From Streptomyces sp. NBC_00659 (GTDB taxonomy: Bacteria; Actinomycetota; Actinomycetes; Streptomycetales; Streptomycetaceae): 64,000 bases of DNA. Below are positions 44,320 to 53,231 of this stretch, one piece after another. The translations under genes were made by a program, and so were the position numbers. Each line of letters starts with the position of its first letter. Within the stretch, counting starts at the first letter, position 1. The notes under the pieces are model-generated. The model made no database searches. It was given only the letters and a program-made list of their open reading frames with translations, and was not told the DNA's origin. Where the stretch lies: assembly GCF_036226925.1 (NCBI RefSeq), contig NZ_CP109031.1, positions 1,178,001-1,242,000 of the forward strand, in the 5' to 3' direction.

Positions 44320-44662
44320 AGTCCTGCTGGTGCTTCTCGCCGCGCACCGCCCAATCCAGCGTTGGAGCTCAATTTTCGGCTTCTGCTGCGCAAACGCGGT
44401 TTCGGAAACGTCTGGCGCACTGAACGTGCGCCAAGGCCACCAGAGCCAGAGAGCTGCCGAGTTTGCCCCCGGCGAGCAATTAATGGGGGCTGCACGTCGG
44501 AAACCCGGAACAGCTTTCGTTGTGATCTACGCGGCAAGGGCGGTGGATCGGCCGACGCTGAGAGAGACCTCCTAACGGGTACGCGCGGATGCAGTGACGT
44601 GGTTCGACCGGGGACTCCGGCATCGATCTTGATGCCAGCTATCCCCCTTCTCCGGGGACTGC
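44320..44662. other. Intergenic region without supported gene
   Basis: 340 bases between the STAND gene and the convergent oxidase gene. It is lower in GC than its flanks. Short frames lack homology and ribosome binding sites. No clear terminator is visible. Confidence 0.5.
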
Positions 44663-45799
44663 TCAGTGACTCGTGGGACGCGGGCGTCCGAGCGCGAACC
44701 GGCTCGGTCCGGGCTCTCCGCGTACCAGCGCGGCCGCCAGCTCGCCGATGACCGACGCGAACTTGAAGCCGTGCCCGGAGAACCCTCCCAGCACGGTGAC
44801 CGAGCCCTGCCGGTCGATGACGAAGTCATGGTCGGGGGTGGTGGTGTACAGGCAGGTCACGGCCTCGGGCGCGGTGTGGTCCACGCCGGGGAGCCAGCGC
44901 TCGGCGTACGCCGCCAGCTCTTGCAGGATCGCGGCGTCCGGGGTGCGGTCGCGCCGGTCGGGGTCGACGACCGGGCCGACACCGTGGAAGCCCGCCTTGA
45001 CGCCGTCGGTGCTGCCGAGTCCGTACACCCCGTCCGCGGTGAGGCCGTCCATGGGCAGCGCGGCGCCCGGGTGGTGAATGTAGCTGGGCCAGGTGAGCGC
45101 GTCCGCCGCGGGGAAGTGCGCGGGCTGCTCCTGGGTGACACGCAGCACCGGCACGCCGCCGACCAGCGGAGCGGTACCGCCGCCCAGCATTCCGGGCGCC
45201 CAGCCGCCGACCGCGACCACGACCGCATCGGCGCGCAGTTCCTCCTCCGTGTCCGTGACCACCCGGACCTCGGCGTCGCCGTGCACCGACAGCCCGGTCA
45301 CCCGGACGCCGTGCCGGACCTCCGCGCCGTGCGCCCGCGCCGCCTGCTGGAAGGCGGTGACCGCCTCGTCGGCGTGCAGGCGTCCGGCCTCCGGGTGGAA
45401 GACCGCACCGGTGTCGGCGCGCAGCCCCGGCCAGCGCTCGGCGACCTCCTCCGGGGCCAGCCGCTCGGCAGGGTGTCCGGCGACGGTCAGCGCCTCGTAC
45501 AGTGCCTCGGTCGTGGCGGCCGGGCCGTGGTCGACGGCTCCGGTGAGGGTGAGCACCTGCCGTCCCGTCTCCTGTTCCAGCCGCCGCCACAGCGGCAGCG
45601 ACCGCACGGCGAGACCGACGTAGAAGGGGTCCGTGTAGGCCAGCCGGAAGATCCGCGAGGTGCCGTGCGAGCTGCCCCGGTCGTGGCCGGGCGGGAAGCG
45701 CTCCAGCAGGGTGACGCTGTCACCCTGGGCGGCAAGCCGCCACGCGGCGGACGAGCCCATGACCCCGCCACCGATGACGACGACTCGACGAGAAGACAC
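44663..45799 (-). CDS. Monomeric sarcosine oxidase / N-methyl-amino-acid oxidase-like flavoprotein
   Basis: 378 residues. FAD-binding RVVVIGGGVMGSSAAWRLA at the N-terminus, the GSSHGTSRIFRLAY segment, a conserved Cys in TCLYTTTPDHDFVID at the position of the covalent-flavin Cys of monomeric sarcosine oxidase, and GFSGHGFKFASVIGE near the C-terminus. It should oxidatively demethylate an N-methyl amino acid, giving formaldehyde and peroxide. GTG 45799 follows AAAGGA. It appears monocistronic. Confidence 0.9.
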   Translation of the reverse strand: MSSRRVVVIGGGVMGSSAAWRLAAQGDSVTLLERFPPGHDRGSSHGTSRIFRLAYTDPFYVGLAVRSLPLWRRLEQETGRQVLTLTGAVDHGPAATTEALYEALTVAGHPAERLAPEEVAERWPGLRADTGAVFHPEAGRLHADEAVTAFQQAARAHGAEVRHGVRVTGLSVHGDAEVRVVTDTEEELRADAVVVAVGGWAPGMLGGGTAPLVGGVPVLRVTQEQPAHFPAADALTWPSYIHHPGAALPMDGLTADGVYGLGSTDGVKAGFHGVGPVVDPDRRDRTPDAAILQELAAYAERWLPGVDHTAPEAVTCLYTTTPDHDFVIDRQGSVTVLGGFSGHGFKFASVIGELAAALVRGEPGPSRFALGRPRPTSH

Positions 45800-46023
45800 G
45801 ATGCTCGATCCTTTGGTGAACGATCCGGACCGGCCGGACGACCGGACGACCCGAGGTTTTCCGGTGTGACCTGCAACTTTTCTATCAGCCGTCAGTCAGG
45901 AGCGAACCGGCAGGCTCGCCGCCGCCCGCCCCCTGTGCCCGTCGACACGCTCGACCGTGCGGCAGCGAGAGGCGCATTCCAACTGGGCCGCCGGCGAAGG
46001 GAATGCGTTCTTTTCGGCACGGC

Positions 46024-46767
46024 CTACTCGGTCAACCGGCTCTGCGCGAACAACAGGAGGTCGTCGCCCCCGATCTCGCGGGGCCGGCCGTCCGGTGTCT
46101 CCCATTCCGCGATGAACCACGCTCCGTGCCACTCGACCCGCCACACCTTGCCGTGGCGGTTCTCGAACTCGACGAAGCTGCCCTCACCGCCCTCCATCAG
46201 CCGGAGCTCCTCCAGCAGGCGCTTCGGTTCGGTAAGGCCGCGTCCGGGGTTGTCGCTCCGGCCCCGGGTGCGCGTATTGGTGTAGCGCATCTTGAGAAAG
46301 GGGAGAGGCTCGCGGTCGAAGTTGTTCATCTTGAGCATGCGGTACCGGGAGACGGCCTCTTCGAGGGTCTCGTCTCCGGAGAACTCGCAGGAATGGGCGG
46401 GAAACGTCAGGCGGACGTACGGAGTGAGGTCGGGATTCTCGACCCGGTAGAAGCCGTGCACCTGCGGCCCCACCCCCGCGACCACGTCGAACCGCCTTCC
46501 CCCGGGCGCCGCGAATCCGCCGGCCGTGCCCAGATGGGGATGGCCCGCGAAGATGTCCTCCTCGTGCTCCCGCGCGAACTCCAGTGTGGCGACGGCCAGT
46601 TCCTGGTCGTACGAGTTGCGGGCACTGAGCTGGAGCAGCCGCCGGCCGTCCGTGGAGAGCGCGCCCGCGAAGTCGATCCCCGGAGCGGGTGACCAGTGCC
46701 AGGCGTCCGCCGGGCCGGGAAGCGGCTCCACATTGCGGAAGCCGCTCACTACGGCACGGATGTCCAT
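46024..46767 (-). CDS. Hypothetical protein, candidate immunity protein of the Rhs toxin
   Basis: 247 residues with no recognised domain. Acidic stretches (AREHEEDIF, RLMEGGEGSFVEFENRHGK) and a plausible globular alpha/beta pattern are seen, without a signal peptide. An excellent GGAGGAATC precedes ATG 46767, only 13 bp after the Rhs toxin stop. In polymorphic toxin loci the gene right after the toxin C-terminus usually encodes its immunity protein, so that role is inferred from position. Confidence 0.75.
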   Translation of the reverse strand: MDIRAVVSGFRNVEPLPGPADAWHWSPAPGIDFAGALSTDGRRLLQLSARNSYDQELAVATLEFAREHEEDIFAGHPHLGTAGGFAAPGGRRFDVVAGVGPQVHGFYRVENPDLTPYVRLTFPAHSCEFSGDETLEEAVSRYRMLKMNNFDREPLPFLKMRYTNTRTRGRSDNPGRGLTEPKRLLEELRLMEGGEGSFVEFENRHGKVWRVEWHGAWFIAEWETPDGRPREIGGDDLLLFAQSRLTE

Positions 46768-46780
46768 GATTCCTCCACGA

Positions 46781-49700
46781 TCAGGTGCATGAGTAGCCCT
46801 CTCCGACTTCCTGGATGTAGGTGTCCGTCATACGGCCACCGCCGCGTGAGTTCTCGCTCCAGTCCATCGGTTCCAGATGATCCGTGTTGTTGTAGAAGCC
46901 GTTGCGCGCCGCCCTGTCACTGAAGCGTCCCTCGCGGTTCCAGTGCTGGACCACCGGGTCCAGATGCTCGTAGGTCACCGTCCGGTTGAAGGGCTTCGGG
47001 TTCTCGGCGGTCGGGTCCCAGATCAGCTCGTCGTTGCCGTTGCGCCAGGTGAGCTGATCGCGCGGGACTCGCACATCGTTCGCGTCACGCGGTACTCCTC
47101 CGAGCGCCCGGCCCTCGTCGGTGTAGTTCTCGACCATGTAGTCGTGGGTGGATGTCCGGTATTCGGAAGGGTACTGATTGTCGCGCGTGTACTCGCGCTC
47201 ACCCTCCGGGAGGGCCGGGTCCCGCCCGAACCGCATGCCGTTGTTCGGGTCCTGCCAGGACAGGCCCAGCGGGTCGATCCACCGGTAGGGATTGGGCACG
47301 TAGGCGCTGTCGTTGGGGCCGGCGGCCAGGCCGAGCGGGTCCGGGCTGGTGTACTGCGCCGTCGCGGGGTCGTAGTGGCGCTCGTAGTTGTAGTGCCACC
47401 CGGTCTCCCGGTCGGCGTACTGGCCGGGGAAGCGCAGGAGGCACTCGATCTCCCCGGTGCCGGCGCCCTGGAACCGCTCGGGGAGGCGCTCCCCCCACAG
47501 GGTCGTGCGGGGCTGCCAGGCCACCTCACCGTCGGCGGAGACCAGCTCGGACGGCGCGCCCGACAGGTCGGTGACGATGGCGTGGAAGCGCGCATCCCGG
47601 CCGGCGCCGGGCCGGTCGAGCTGGGCCACCGGCTGGTGGCCGCCCGGGCGGTAGTCCCACGACGTGGCCCGGCCGGCGCGGGTGACCTGCTCGATGAGCC
47701 TCGTACCGTCCCAGGAGAAGCGGATCTCGTCGGCGACGGCTCCCCCGTCGTCAAGTCGCTGCTTCGCCACGCGCCGCCCGACGGAGTCGTACAGGTACGT
47801 CCAGCGCTCGCCGTCCCGGGTCGTCGTCCCGGTCAGTCTGTTGCGGCTGTTCCACGTGTACGTCTGCGTCCGCTGCTGCCCGTTGAGGAGGCGCAGCACG
47901 GAGCGCACGACGCGGCCCTCGCCGTCCCGCTCGTACCGGGTGCGGCCGCGGTGCGTGATCCGGTCGCCGGCGTGGGTGTGGTCCGCATCCGTGGCGTCCG
48001 TCCCCGGGAGCGCGGCGCGGCTGACGTTGCCCGCCTCGTCGTACCGGTAGCGCTCGGTCCAGCCTCGTCCGTCGACCGCCGTGACGCGGCCCCGCGGATC
48101 GAGGCCGAACCGCTTCTCTCCCCCGGTGAGTTCCTCGATGCCGGTCGGGATGCCGTCGGGCCGGTAGGTGTACTCACGCCGCTGGAGGAGCGTGTCCGCG
48201 GAACCGCGGACCAGGTGCTGGGCGCCGAGCCGGCCCGCGGTGTCCCAGGACTGGTCGAGCGTGACGCCGCCGGGCAGCCCCCGCTCGGTCTCCCGCCCGC
48301 AGGCGTCGAACCCGAACGTGATGCGGTGTCCGTCGGTGTCGAGCGCGGTGGGACGACCGGCGCCGTCGTACGTCCAGGTGGACTCGATGCCCGTGGGGGT
48401 GCGCCGCAGGACGCGGCGCCCCAGGGAGTCGTACGCGTATCGGGTGGTCCTGCCGTCGATGCTCTCGGACAGCAGCAGGCCGAGCTCGTTGTACTCCCGC
48501 TCGACGGTGACCTCCGGGCCGCTCTCCCGCACCACACGCCCGGCCGCGTCGTAGGCGTAGCGGATCGAGAGGCCGTCGTGCCGCATCTCGGTGAGCCGGC
48601 CGAGTACGTCACGGCCGAACTCCACCATCTCGCCGACGCCGTTTGTCCGGGACGCGAGCGTGCCCATGGCGTCCAGCCGGTAGGCGAGGGTCCGGCCAGT
48701 GAAGTCGCTCTCCTCGATCAGCCGATTCACCGCGTCGTACGTGTACTGCCAGGACCGCTCGTGCGGATCCGTGACGCTCAGCAGGTTCAGCTCGGTGTCG
48801 TAGCCGAACGAGAGGGTGGTGCCGTCGCTCGTCGTCCGCGCCGCGACCTGACCGAAGGGTCCGACCGTGAAGGAGGTGACGTGTCCGGCCCGGTCGGTCT
48901 GGGCGAGCAGATTCCCCTCCGCGTCCCACTCCCAGGTCTCCCGGTGCCCGTCGGGACCCCGACGCCACACGGTCCGGCCCTCGACCGTCGTTTCCAGGCG
49001 TGTGGTGCGGCCGAGCGGGTCGGTGACGCCGGACACCCTGCCGAAGTCGTCGCGTTCGATCGTGGTCACCGCGCCCTGGACGTCGGTGAACTCCACGGGC
49101 AGCCCCGCGCCGTCGCAGCGGGCTCGGCTCGTCCGGCCGGCCGGGTCCGTGGCGGCGACCAGGCCGCCGTGCTCGTCGTAGGCGTACCGGGTCTCCAGAC
49201 CGGTCGGGCCGATCGTGGCGACATGGTCGGCGCCTTCGTAGACGTTCCGCCAGACCGCTCCGCCCGGAGTGACCGCCCGCACCAGCCGGTGCAGCTCGTC
49301 GTACGTCGCCTCGGCCGAGGTCCCGTCGGGACGGACGACGGCGGTGACGTTGCCGGCGGCGTCGTGCCGGTAGCGGACGGTCCCGCCGAGCGGGTCGGTC
49401 TGGGAGACCAGGCGGTCGAACCGGTCCCATTCGGCGGTCACCGACTCGCCGAGGGCGTTCGTCGTGGAGACGAGCTGGAGCCGCTCGTTGTGGCGGTACG
49501 TCGTGCTGCGGCCGAGGGAGTCGGTGTACCGCGTGGTGCGTTCCTCCTCGTCATAGGCGATGACGCAGTTCAGTACGGAGTCCACGCCGGTGCCCCTGAC
49601 GACCCGGTCGAAGGTGTCGTACTCGTAGCGGTACCAGTCCCCGGTGCGGTCGGTCCAGGAGGTGATCCGGTCGTCGCCGTCGTAGGTCAACCTGTACGGC

Positions 49701-51397
49701 AGGCCACTGGAGTTGTAGATCTCGGTGAGGTTTCCGTCCTTGTAGCCGTATCGCACCAGGGGGGTCGGCTCACCATCGGAGCGGCGAAGCCCGAGCCCCG
49801 TCACGCGCGCGCCGTCCGCCTCGACGATCACGTGGTAGCCGCCGGAGTGCCGCATGGCGGTCGGGGTGCCGGAGGCGTCATAGTCGAAGTCGACACGGTT
49901 CCCGTTGCGGTCCGAGACGGCCGTGACGGGAAGCGTGAAGGCGGTGTCGTGCCGCTGGTTCCGGCCGACCGGGGCGAAGTGCCGGGTCAGACCCGTCCTC
50001 GGGTCGGTGACGTGCAGGGCGCCCGGCCGCTCGCGGTCCCAGGCCAGGGGCCACCGCGGGCCTTCCGCCGGCATGACGGCGTCCGCGCCGACCGGTACGG
50101 GATAGACCAGGATCATCCCGTCCTCTGTCGCGAACAGCACGCCCTCGTCGTCGAGTTCCAGGCGCTGGTCCAGCGTGGATGCCCACGAGGGCCCGAACCA
50201 GCGCCCCGAGCGGTAGGTCGAGACATGAGTTCGCGCCACACCCAGACGCAGCACTCCCTGGAGGAGGACATCCGTCTGCGTCATGAGCATCTCGCCGGAG
50301 ACCATGTCGACGGGGTCGCCGTTCTTGCACCGGCCCTTGGCGGGCTTGCCGGCGGCCACCGCGTCGTCCGCGCCCCTGCGCAGCCCGTTCTTCAGGCCCT
50401 TGAGCATGCCTTTGAGGCCCAGCTTGCCCAGCGACCTGAGCCCCTTGGCGAGACCCCCGAGCGTGGTCAGGCCCTTCATGCCGGGTATGCAGTCCAGCGC
50501 GGCGAACGCCACATCCCACAGCGACGCCTGCCCCTTGGCGTACTTGCTCAAGGTGTCCGCGAGGACGACCAGTGCGGCGATCAGCACGATCGTCCCGAGA
50601 ATCGGCCCACCGATGATCATCGCGATGATCCCCAGGACGGCGACAACCACTTTGCAGACGGCGACGATGGTGTCCCAGTTGTCGACGAACCAGTCCCCGA
50701 CCTCCTCGTACCACTTACGGTTCCGGATCCCCGCGTCGGACGCATCATCGATCTTGCGCTTCGCCTCACCCGCCGCGTCCTCACGCATCTGACGGGCATC
50801 CGCGGCCATCTTCTTCGCCGCGTCCAACGCGCTCTGCGCCGACGTCACATCCGACTGCGCCGACGTGTGCGCGGCCTTGGCACTTTGCGCGTCCCGCGTC
50901 GCCGCACGCACCTTCGCCTCGTCCGGCTTCGGCACATCCTTGCCCGCGCCCTTGTCCTCCTTGTACTTGTCGGCTTCCTTGTTGGCGCGAGCAACCCACG
51001 AATCGGCCGACGAGAGACGGGACTTGGCGGAAGACAGATCGGCCCGGGCCTCCCGCCCGTCGGCCAGGGCCTTGTCCGCGAGGGCCTGCGCACGCTCCAG
51101 CTTCGGCCAGTACGCCGCCAGCGCGTCACCCGCCAGGTCGTACGACTTCTTCAGCTTCTTCAAATTCTTCGGCACACCCGAGAACTCGTCCCGGAACACC
51201 TCTGCGGTCCTGCCCGCCATCGTCAGGACAGCGTCTTCCTCCGCCATCCCCTTCACCAACCGCAACGCGTCCTGCACGTCATCGGCGAAGTCGTGCAGAC
51301 TCCTGGCAAGCGACTTCACCCGAACCGGATCCCCCGGCGTCGGGTCCTTCTCCAGGTCCAGCACATGCCAATCCGTCGGCCGATACCCCGCCACCAC
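46781..51397 (-). CDS. Rhs-repeat polymorphic toxin with C-terminal HNH-like nuclease
   Basis: 1538 residues. The N-terminal helical region (about 1-235, coiled-coil, WXG/T7SS-like) precedes hydrophobic segments (about 245-285) and a DUF6531 PAAR-like linker (CKNGDPVDMVSGEMLMTQTDV). Many YD/RHS repeats then build the cage (for example RYEYDTFDRVVRGTG). The core ends at DPLGLAAGPNDSAYVPNPYRWIDPLGLSW (about 1381), after which the variable toxin region begins. It holds TYEHLDPVVQHWNREG (His1478, His1485, Asn1487) and FYNNTDHLEPMDWSENSRGGG, an HNH/Endo VII-like nuclease pattern. Toxin chemistry is inferred from motif shape. GTG 51397 lies 12 bp after GGGGG. Confidence 0.9.
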   Translation of the reverse strand: MVAGYRPTDWHVLDLEKDPTPGDPVRVKSLARSLHDFADDVQDALRLVKGMAEEDAVLTMAGRTAEVFRDEFSGVPKNLKKLKKSYDLAGDALAAYWPKLERAQALADKALADGREARADLSSAKSRLSSADSWVARANKEADKYKEDKGAGKDVPKPDEAKVRAATRDAQSAKAAHTSAQSDVTSAQSALDAAKKMAADARQMREDAAGEAKRKIDDASDAGIRNRKWYEEVGDWFVDNWDTIVAVCKVVVAVLGIIAMIIGGPILGTIVLIAALVVLADTLSKYAKGQASLWDVAFAALDCIPGMKGLTTLGGLAKGLRSLGKLGLKGMLKGLKNGLRRGADDAVAAGKPAKGRCKNGDPVDMVSGEMLMTQTDVLLQGVLRLGVARTHVSTYRSGRWFGPSWASTLDQRLELDDEGVLFATEDGMILVYPVPVGADAVMPAEGPRWPLAWDRERPGALHVTDPRTGLTRHFAPVGRNQRHDTAFTLPVTAVSDRNGNRVDFDYDASGTPTAMRHSGGYHVIVEADGARVTGLGLRRSDGEPTPLVRYGYKDGNLTEIYNSSGLPYRLTYDGDDRITSWTDRTGDWYRYEYDTFDRVVRGTGVDSVLNCVIAYDEEERTTRYTDSLGRSTTYRHNERLQLVSTTNALGESVTAEWDRFDRLVSQTDPLGGTVRYRHDAAGNVTAVVRPDGTSAEATYDELHRLVRAVTPGGAVWRNVYEGADHVATIGPTGLETRYAYDEHGGLVAATDPAGRTSRARCDGAGLPVEFTDVQGAVTTIERDDFGRVSGVTDPLGRTTRLETTVEGRTVWRRGPDGHRETWEWDAEGNLLAQTDRAGHVTSFTVGPFGQVAARTTSDGTTLSFGYDTELNLLSVTDPHERSWQYTYDAVNRLIEESDFTGRTLAYRLDAMGTLASRTNGVGEMVEFGRDVLGRLTEMRHDGLSIRYAYDAAGRVVRESGPEVTVEREYNELGLLLSESIDGRTTRYAYDSLGRRVLRRTPTGIESTWTYDGAGRPTALDTDGHRITFGFDACGRETERGLPGGVTLDQSWDTAGRLGAQHLVRGSADTLLQRREYTYRPDGIPTGIEELTGGEKRFGLDPRGRVTAVDGRGWTERYRYDEAGNVSRAALPGTDATDADHTHAGDRITHRGRTRYERDGEGRVVRSVLRLLNGQQRTQTYTWNSRNRLTGTTTRDGERWTYLYDSVGRRVAKQRLDDGGAVADEIRFSWDGTRLIEQVTRAGRATSWDYRPGGHQPVAQLDRPGAGRDARFHAIVTDLSGAPSELVSADGEVAWQPRTTLWGERLPERFQGAGTGEIECLLRFPGQYADRETGWHYNYERHYDPATAQYTSPDPLGLAAGPNDSAYVPNPYRWIDPLGLSWQDPNNGMRFGRDPALPEGEREYTRDNQYPSEYRTSTHDYMVENYTDEGRALGGVPRDANDVRVPRDQLTWRNGNDELIWDPTAENPKPFNRTVTYEHLDPVVQHWNREGRFSDRAARNGFYNNTDHLEPMDWSENSRGGGRMTDTYIQEVGEGYSCT

Positions 51398-51962
51398 GCA
51401 ACCCCCGTCACGCCAACGCCGTCAACCACACATACGCACATGCGAAGTTACTCGGTACTGACGTTCGATGGGAAACTCGCGTGACGACCCCGGCCGAGCT
51501 CGCACTCGGGACGGCGGCCGCCTCGGGACGCATGCGCAAGCCGTGAAGCCAGATGTGACCAAGCCTGCTGGTTGGCACTTGGGCACGTTACTGACCTGCG
51601 GTGATGCCAACAAGAATCAATCAACTCCGCCTCGAAGCAGGCGATTTAGTTGGCACATTGGTACAAGGCACGGCTCGTGGAGGCCCTGTCGACTGGGCAA
51701 GGCAGGAAGTCGGGTTGGACCGCCTCGCCGGCGTGCCGACGCTGTGCTCGGGTTCCGTCGCCGGTGGGGCGTGCCCTCGGTCACCTGGCAACTGTCGGCT
51801 GTCCCGTCTCACGGAACACGAACTCGGGAATCTGCACAGCGTCAGTCAAGGACGGGCACGGGCCTCACCAGCGCCGGAGAAGGCAACGTTTGCCCTGTGG
51901 TTCGCGGCCCGCGCTGACTGATCTCCGCACGCAGCCGGAGCGGTGCGTGCGTACACGTCGAG
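51398..51962. other. Intergenic region with GTTGGCA motifs, no supported gene
   Basis: 565 bases between the start of the Rhs gene and the end of the MerR gene. GTTGGCAC occurs at 51571-51578 and 51649-51656, with an inverted TGCCAAC at 51605-51611. No coding frame has recognisable homology. The left part must contain the Rhs promoter. Confidence 0.5.
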
Positions 51963-52691
51963 TCACGCGTGCAGTTGTGCGCGGATGAGAGTGTCGAGTC
52001 GTTGCCACGCCGGCGACGAGGCGTTGACCGCGGCCTGGATGAGGGCGGGGATCTCGGAGGCGTCCAGCTCGGGCGGTTCGTCGGGTCCGTAGCGTTCCCG
52101 AGTCGCCTCGGCGATCCGTCGGGCGAGGTCGTCGATGCCGGGATCGTCGGCGTCGAGGTCGTGTGCGTGGTCGTAGTCGAGGAAGAGCTGCCGTAGCTCC
52201 GGGTCGGCCAGGGTCTCGGCTTGGTCGTGGAACAGGGTGGTCGCACGGTCCGGGTGGGTGGCGAACACGAGAATCCACAGGTCCCGTTGCAGGTCCACCC
52301 AGCGAGGGGTGAATCCCCAGTCGGCCAGGCGCTCCAGGTGGGCACCGACCTCGGTGGGCAGCGGTGCCAGACGCCCGGCGGCGAGCCGGCGCAGGCGCCC
52401 CTGTGTTGCCCGCAGGCCACGGATGCGGTCGCTGAGGTCGTCGTCGATCTCGCGCAGCGCCTGCTGGAACTCCTCGTCGTTCACTGATCTCAGGTCCCGG
52501 ATACGGGCCAGGGGGACACCGGCTTCGGCGAGCGTCCGGATCTTGATCAGGTCGATGGCGTCGTTCGCGCCGTACCGCCGGTAGCCAGACGCATCGCGGT
52601 CGGGCTCGGGGAGCAGCCCCTTGTCGTGATAGACGCGGATGGTCTTGACCGACACTCCGACGTACGTGGCCAGCTGCCCGATGGTGATCAC
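51963..52691 (-). CDS. MerR family transcriptional regulator
   Basis: 242 residues. The winged helix at 1-70 reads ITIGQLATYVGVSVKTIRVYHDKGLLPEPDRDASGYRRYG, the MerR signature, and a coiled-coil follows. The long C-terminal region (about 100-242) resembles TipAS/effector-type MerR proteins and lacks clustered metal-binding Cys. GTG 52691 is the only reasonable start beside the HTH. It is divergent from the small gene at 52746 across a MerR-type palindromic promoter. Confidence 0.9.
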   Translation of the reverse strand: MITIGQLATYVGVSVKTIRVYHDKGLLPEPDRDASGYRRYGANDAIDLIKIRTLAEAGVPLARIRDLRSVNDEEFQQALREIDDDLSDRIRGLRATQGRLRRLAAGRLAPLPTEVGAHLERLADWGFTPRWVDLQRDLWILVFATHPDRATTLFHDQAETLADPELRQLFLDYDHAHDLDADDPGIDDLARRIAEATRERYGPDEPPELDASEIPALIQAAVNASSPAWQRLDTLIRAQLHA

Positions 52692-52707
52692 CTGGCCATC
52701 GTCCCAC

Positions 52708-52731
52708 TTGACCCTTCCCCTGGGGCAGGGT
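52708..52731 (+). promoter_or_regulatory. MerR-type operator and promoter
   Basis: TTGACC (52708-52713), a good -35 element, overlaps a 21-bp dyad at 52711-52731 with arms ACCCTtCCCC and GGGGcAGGGT about a central T. Nine of ten pairs match. A dyad filling the spacer of an overlong promoter facing a divergent gene is the standard MerR arrangement. The target is the gene at 52746. Confidence 0.6.
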
Positions 52732-52745
52732 TGCACCATGGGGGC

Positions 52746-53033
52746 ATGGCGAACATGAATGTCGATCGGGACACCCTGCGCGACCTGGCCGATGAAGGCA
52801 ACGAGATGGCGTTGGACCGGCTGGCCGACCTTGCCGACGCGTCCGGTGACCTCGGGGAACTGAGCGAGTTGCTGGACGAGGGATCCATGCACGCCGGGTT
52901 CCTGCTCACTCGACGCGCGGCCGCGACCGGCGACCTGCGCGAGCTGCAACGGATCTCCGACGCCGGGTACGACGAGGCCGGGAACGAGCTGAACCGGCTG
53001 CTGAAGGCACCGACCGGCGGGTACCGGGGCTGA
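52746..53033 (+). CDS. Small helical-repeat protein, MerR-associated
   Basis: 95 residues of short helical units (LRDLADEGNEMALDRLADLA, then ELLDEGSMHAGFLLTRRAAATGDL, then ELQRISDAGYDEAGNELNRLL) similar to Sel1/HEAT- or ankyrin-like repeats. Proteins of this kind are common in actinobacteria and have no assigned function. It is divergent from the MerR gene, and its promoter contains the MerR-type dyad. The start is either ATG 52746 or ATG 52755; GGGGG at 52740-52744 is better spaced for the latter. Confidence 0.75.
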   Translation: MANMNVDRDTLRDLADEGNEMALDRLADLADASGDLGELSELLDEGSMHAGFLLTRRAAATGDLRELQRISDAGYDEAGNELNRLLKAPTGGYRG

Positions 53034-53175
53034 GACATCCGACCGGCCGCCGCAAGCGGCCCTTCAAGCACCAGCCCAGCTGTCCTGTGGCCGCAGGCCA
53101 GGCGCCTCAGCTTGGCGTTTAACCTCGCCGGGTCACCTGACCTGCTGATCTTGGCCTTTTCGTGAGACAGCAGGA

Positions 53176-53229
53176 CGGCCGTTCTTCACGCTTCGAGGTG
53201 TCGAGCAACGTCGCGTGAAGGAACGGCCG
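53176..53229 (+). promoter_or_regulatory. Stem-loop that covers the transposase ribosome binding site
   Basis: CGGCCGTTCTTCACGC (53176-53191) pairs with GCGTGAAGGAACGGCCG (53213-53229), broken only by one extra base. The right arm contains GAAGGAA, the ribosome binding site for GTG 53232. Transcripts entering from outside the element would fold and hide this site. Confidence 0.7.
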
Positions 53230-53231
53230 CT

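Noticed and set aside
44330..44575. Short frame after the STAND gene
   Set aside because: It has no homology or ribosome binding site and lies in a GC-poor spacer.
46877..51484. 1535-codon open frame opposite the Rhs gene
   Set aside because: Its length is explained by codon bias of the Rhs gene. The translation is Val/Gly/Arg-rich without recognisable folds.
51571..51660. Sigma-54-like TTGGCAC-N-TTG element
   Set aside because: Streptomyces lacks sigma-54, and the -12 part is poor.
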